From Mucilaginibacter sp. (GTDB taxonomy: Bacteria; Bacteroidota; Bacteroidia; Sphingobacteriales; Sphingobacteriaceae): DNA of 6,825 nucleotides. Where the stretch lies: positions 1 through 6,825 of the forward strand of contig JAICXZ010000174.1 of the NCBI GenBank assembly GCA_025934475.1, in the 5' to 3' direction. The notes below the pieces were generated by a model. The model made no database searches, was not told the DNA's origin, and saw only the letters and a program-made list of their open reading frames with translations. This document shows, piece after piece, positions 6,717 through 6,825 of this stretch (position 1 is its first letter; every line of letters starts with the position of its first letter). Position numbers and translations under genes: made by a program.

Positions 6717-6825
6717 ATGAAAAAGAAAATATTCGTATTAATTGCAGCTGCCGGTATGCTAAGTCTGCAATCGGTATACGCGCAAAAAAAGAGTGCTTAC
6801 GAAACTACTGTGGACGGCGTCAAAG
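6717..6825 (+). CDS. Exported protein, probable second M16 subunit (3' end outside window)
   Basis: Only the first 36 codons are present. They encode a clear signal peptide (MKKKIFVLIAAAGMLSLQSV, then YA, cleavage before Q23) and the start of the mature protein, KKSAYETTVDGVK. The segment YETTVDGVK looks like the first beta strand of an M16 domain, where family members read 'x-T-L-x-N-G-x-x-V'. It follows the M16 gene by 15 nt on the same strand, so it is very likely in the same operon. In Bacteroidota and many proteobacteria, M16 genes often occur as adjacent pairs, one with the zinc site and one without. Whether this copy carries HxxEH cannot be seen because the window ends first. The signal peptide is firm; the family call rests on a short stretch plus context. 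Confidence 0.7.
   Translation, partial: MKKKIFVLIAAAGMLSLQSVYAQKKSAYETTVDGVK

Overview
The window looks like chromosomal DNA from a Bacteroidota bacterium, most likely a Sphingobacteriaceae member such as Mucilaginibacter or Pedobacter. The pointers are moderate GC, almost no Shine-Dalgarno sequences before the starts, Bacteroidota-type families (a PorV/FadL-like outer-membrane protein, a DUF6090-like one-helix membrane protein, paired exported M16 peptidases) and TTTG/TAnnTTTG-type promoter candidates. The genus is inferred from style, not from a marker gene.

Positions 1-3557 hold a tight plus-strand cluster built around chromate resistance. It starts with the C-terminal end of ChrB (cut by the window edge), followed by a full two-domain ChrA chromate transporter. 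Next come an exported protein with two DUF1259 (LppY/LpqO-type) domains and a Tat-like signal, and an outer-membrane beta-barrel protein related to PorV/FadL-type proteins. ChrA and the DUF1259 gene overlap as ATGA, and the DUF1259 and barrel genes overlap as TAATG, so these three genes are almost certainly co-transcribed and translationally coupled. ChrB and ChrA are separated by 87 nt containing a striking 19-bp imperfect inverted repeat. Read together, the cluster suggests a route across the envelope: sensing (ChrB), inner-membrane efflux (ChrA), a periplasmic factor of unknown activity (DUF1259) and an outer-membrane component. The roles of the last two are inferred from position only.

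Positions 3558-5070 hold two probably unrelated genes that converge with only 3 nt between their stop codons: a DUF6090-like membrane-anchored protein (plus strand) and a small cytoplasmic ankyrin-repeat protein (minus strand).

Positions 5071-5321 are intergenic. They carry a 97-nt structured palindromic element: a long outer stem enclosing two small GC-rich hairpins, resembling an interspersed REP/MITE-like repeat. A weak promoter candidate lies downstream of it.

Positions 5322-6825 hold an exported M16 zinc metallopeptidase with a perfect HxxEH-X76-E site. After 15 nt comes the start of a second exported protein, probably its M16 partner, which runs off the window.
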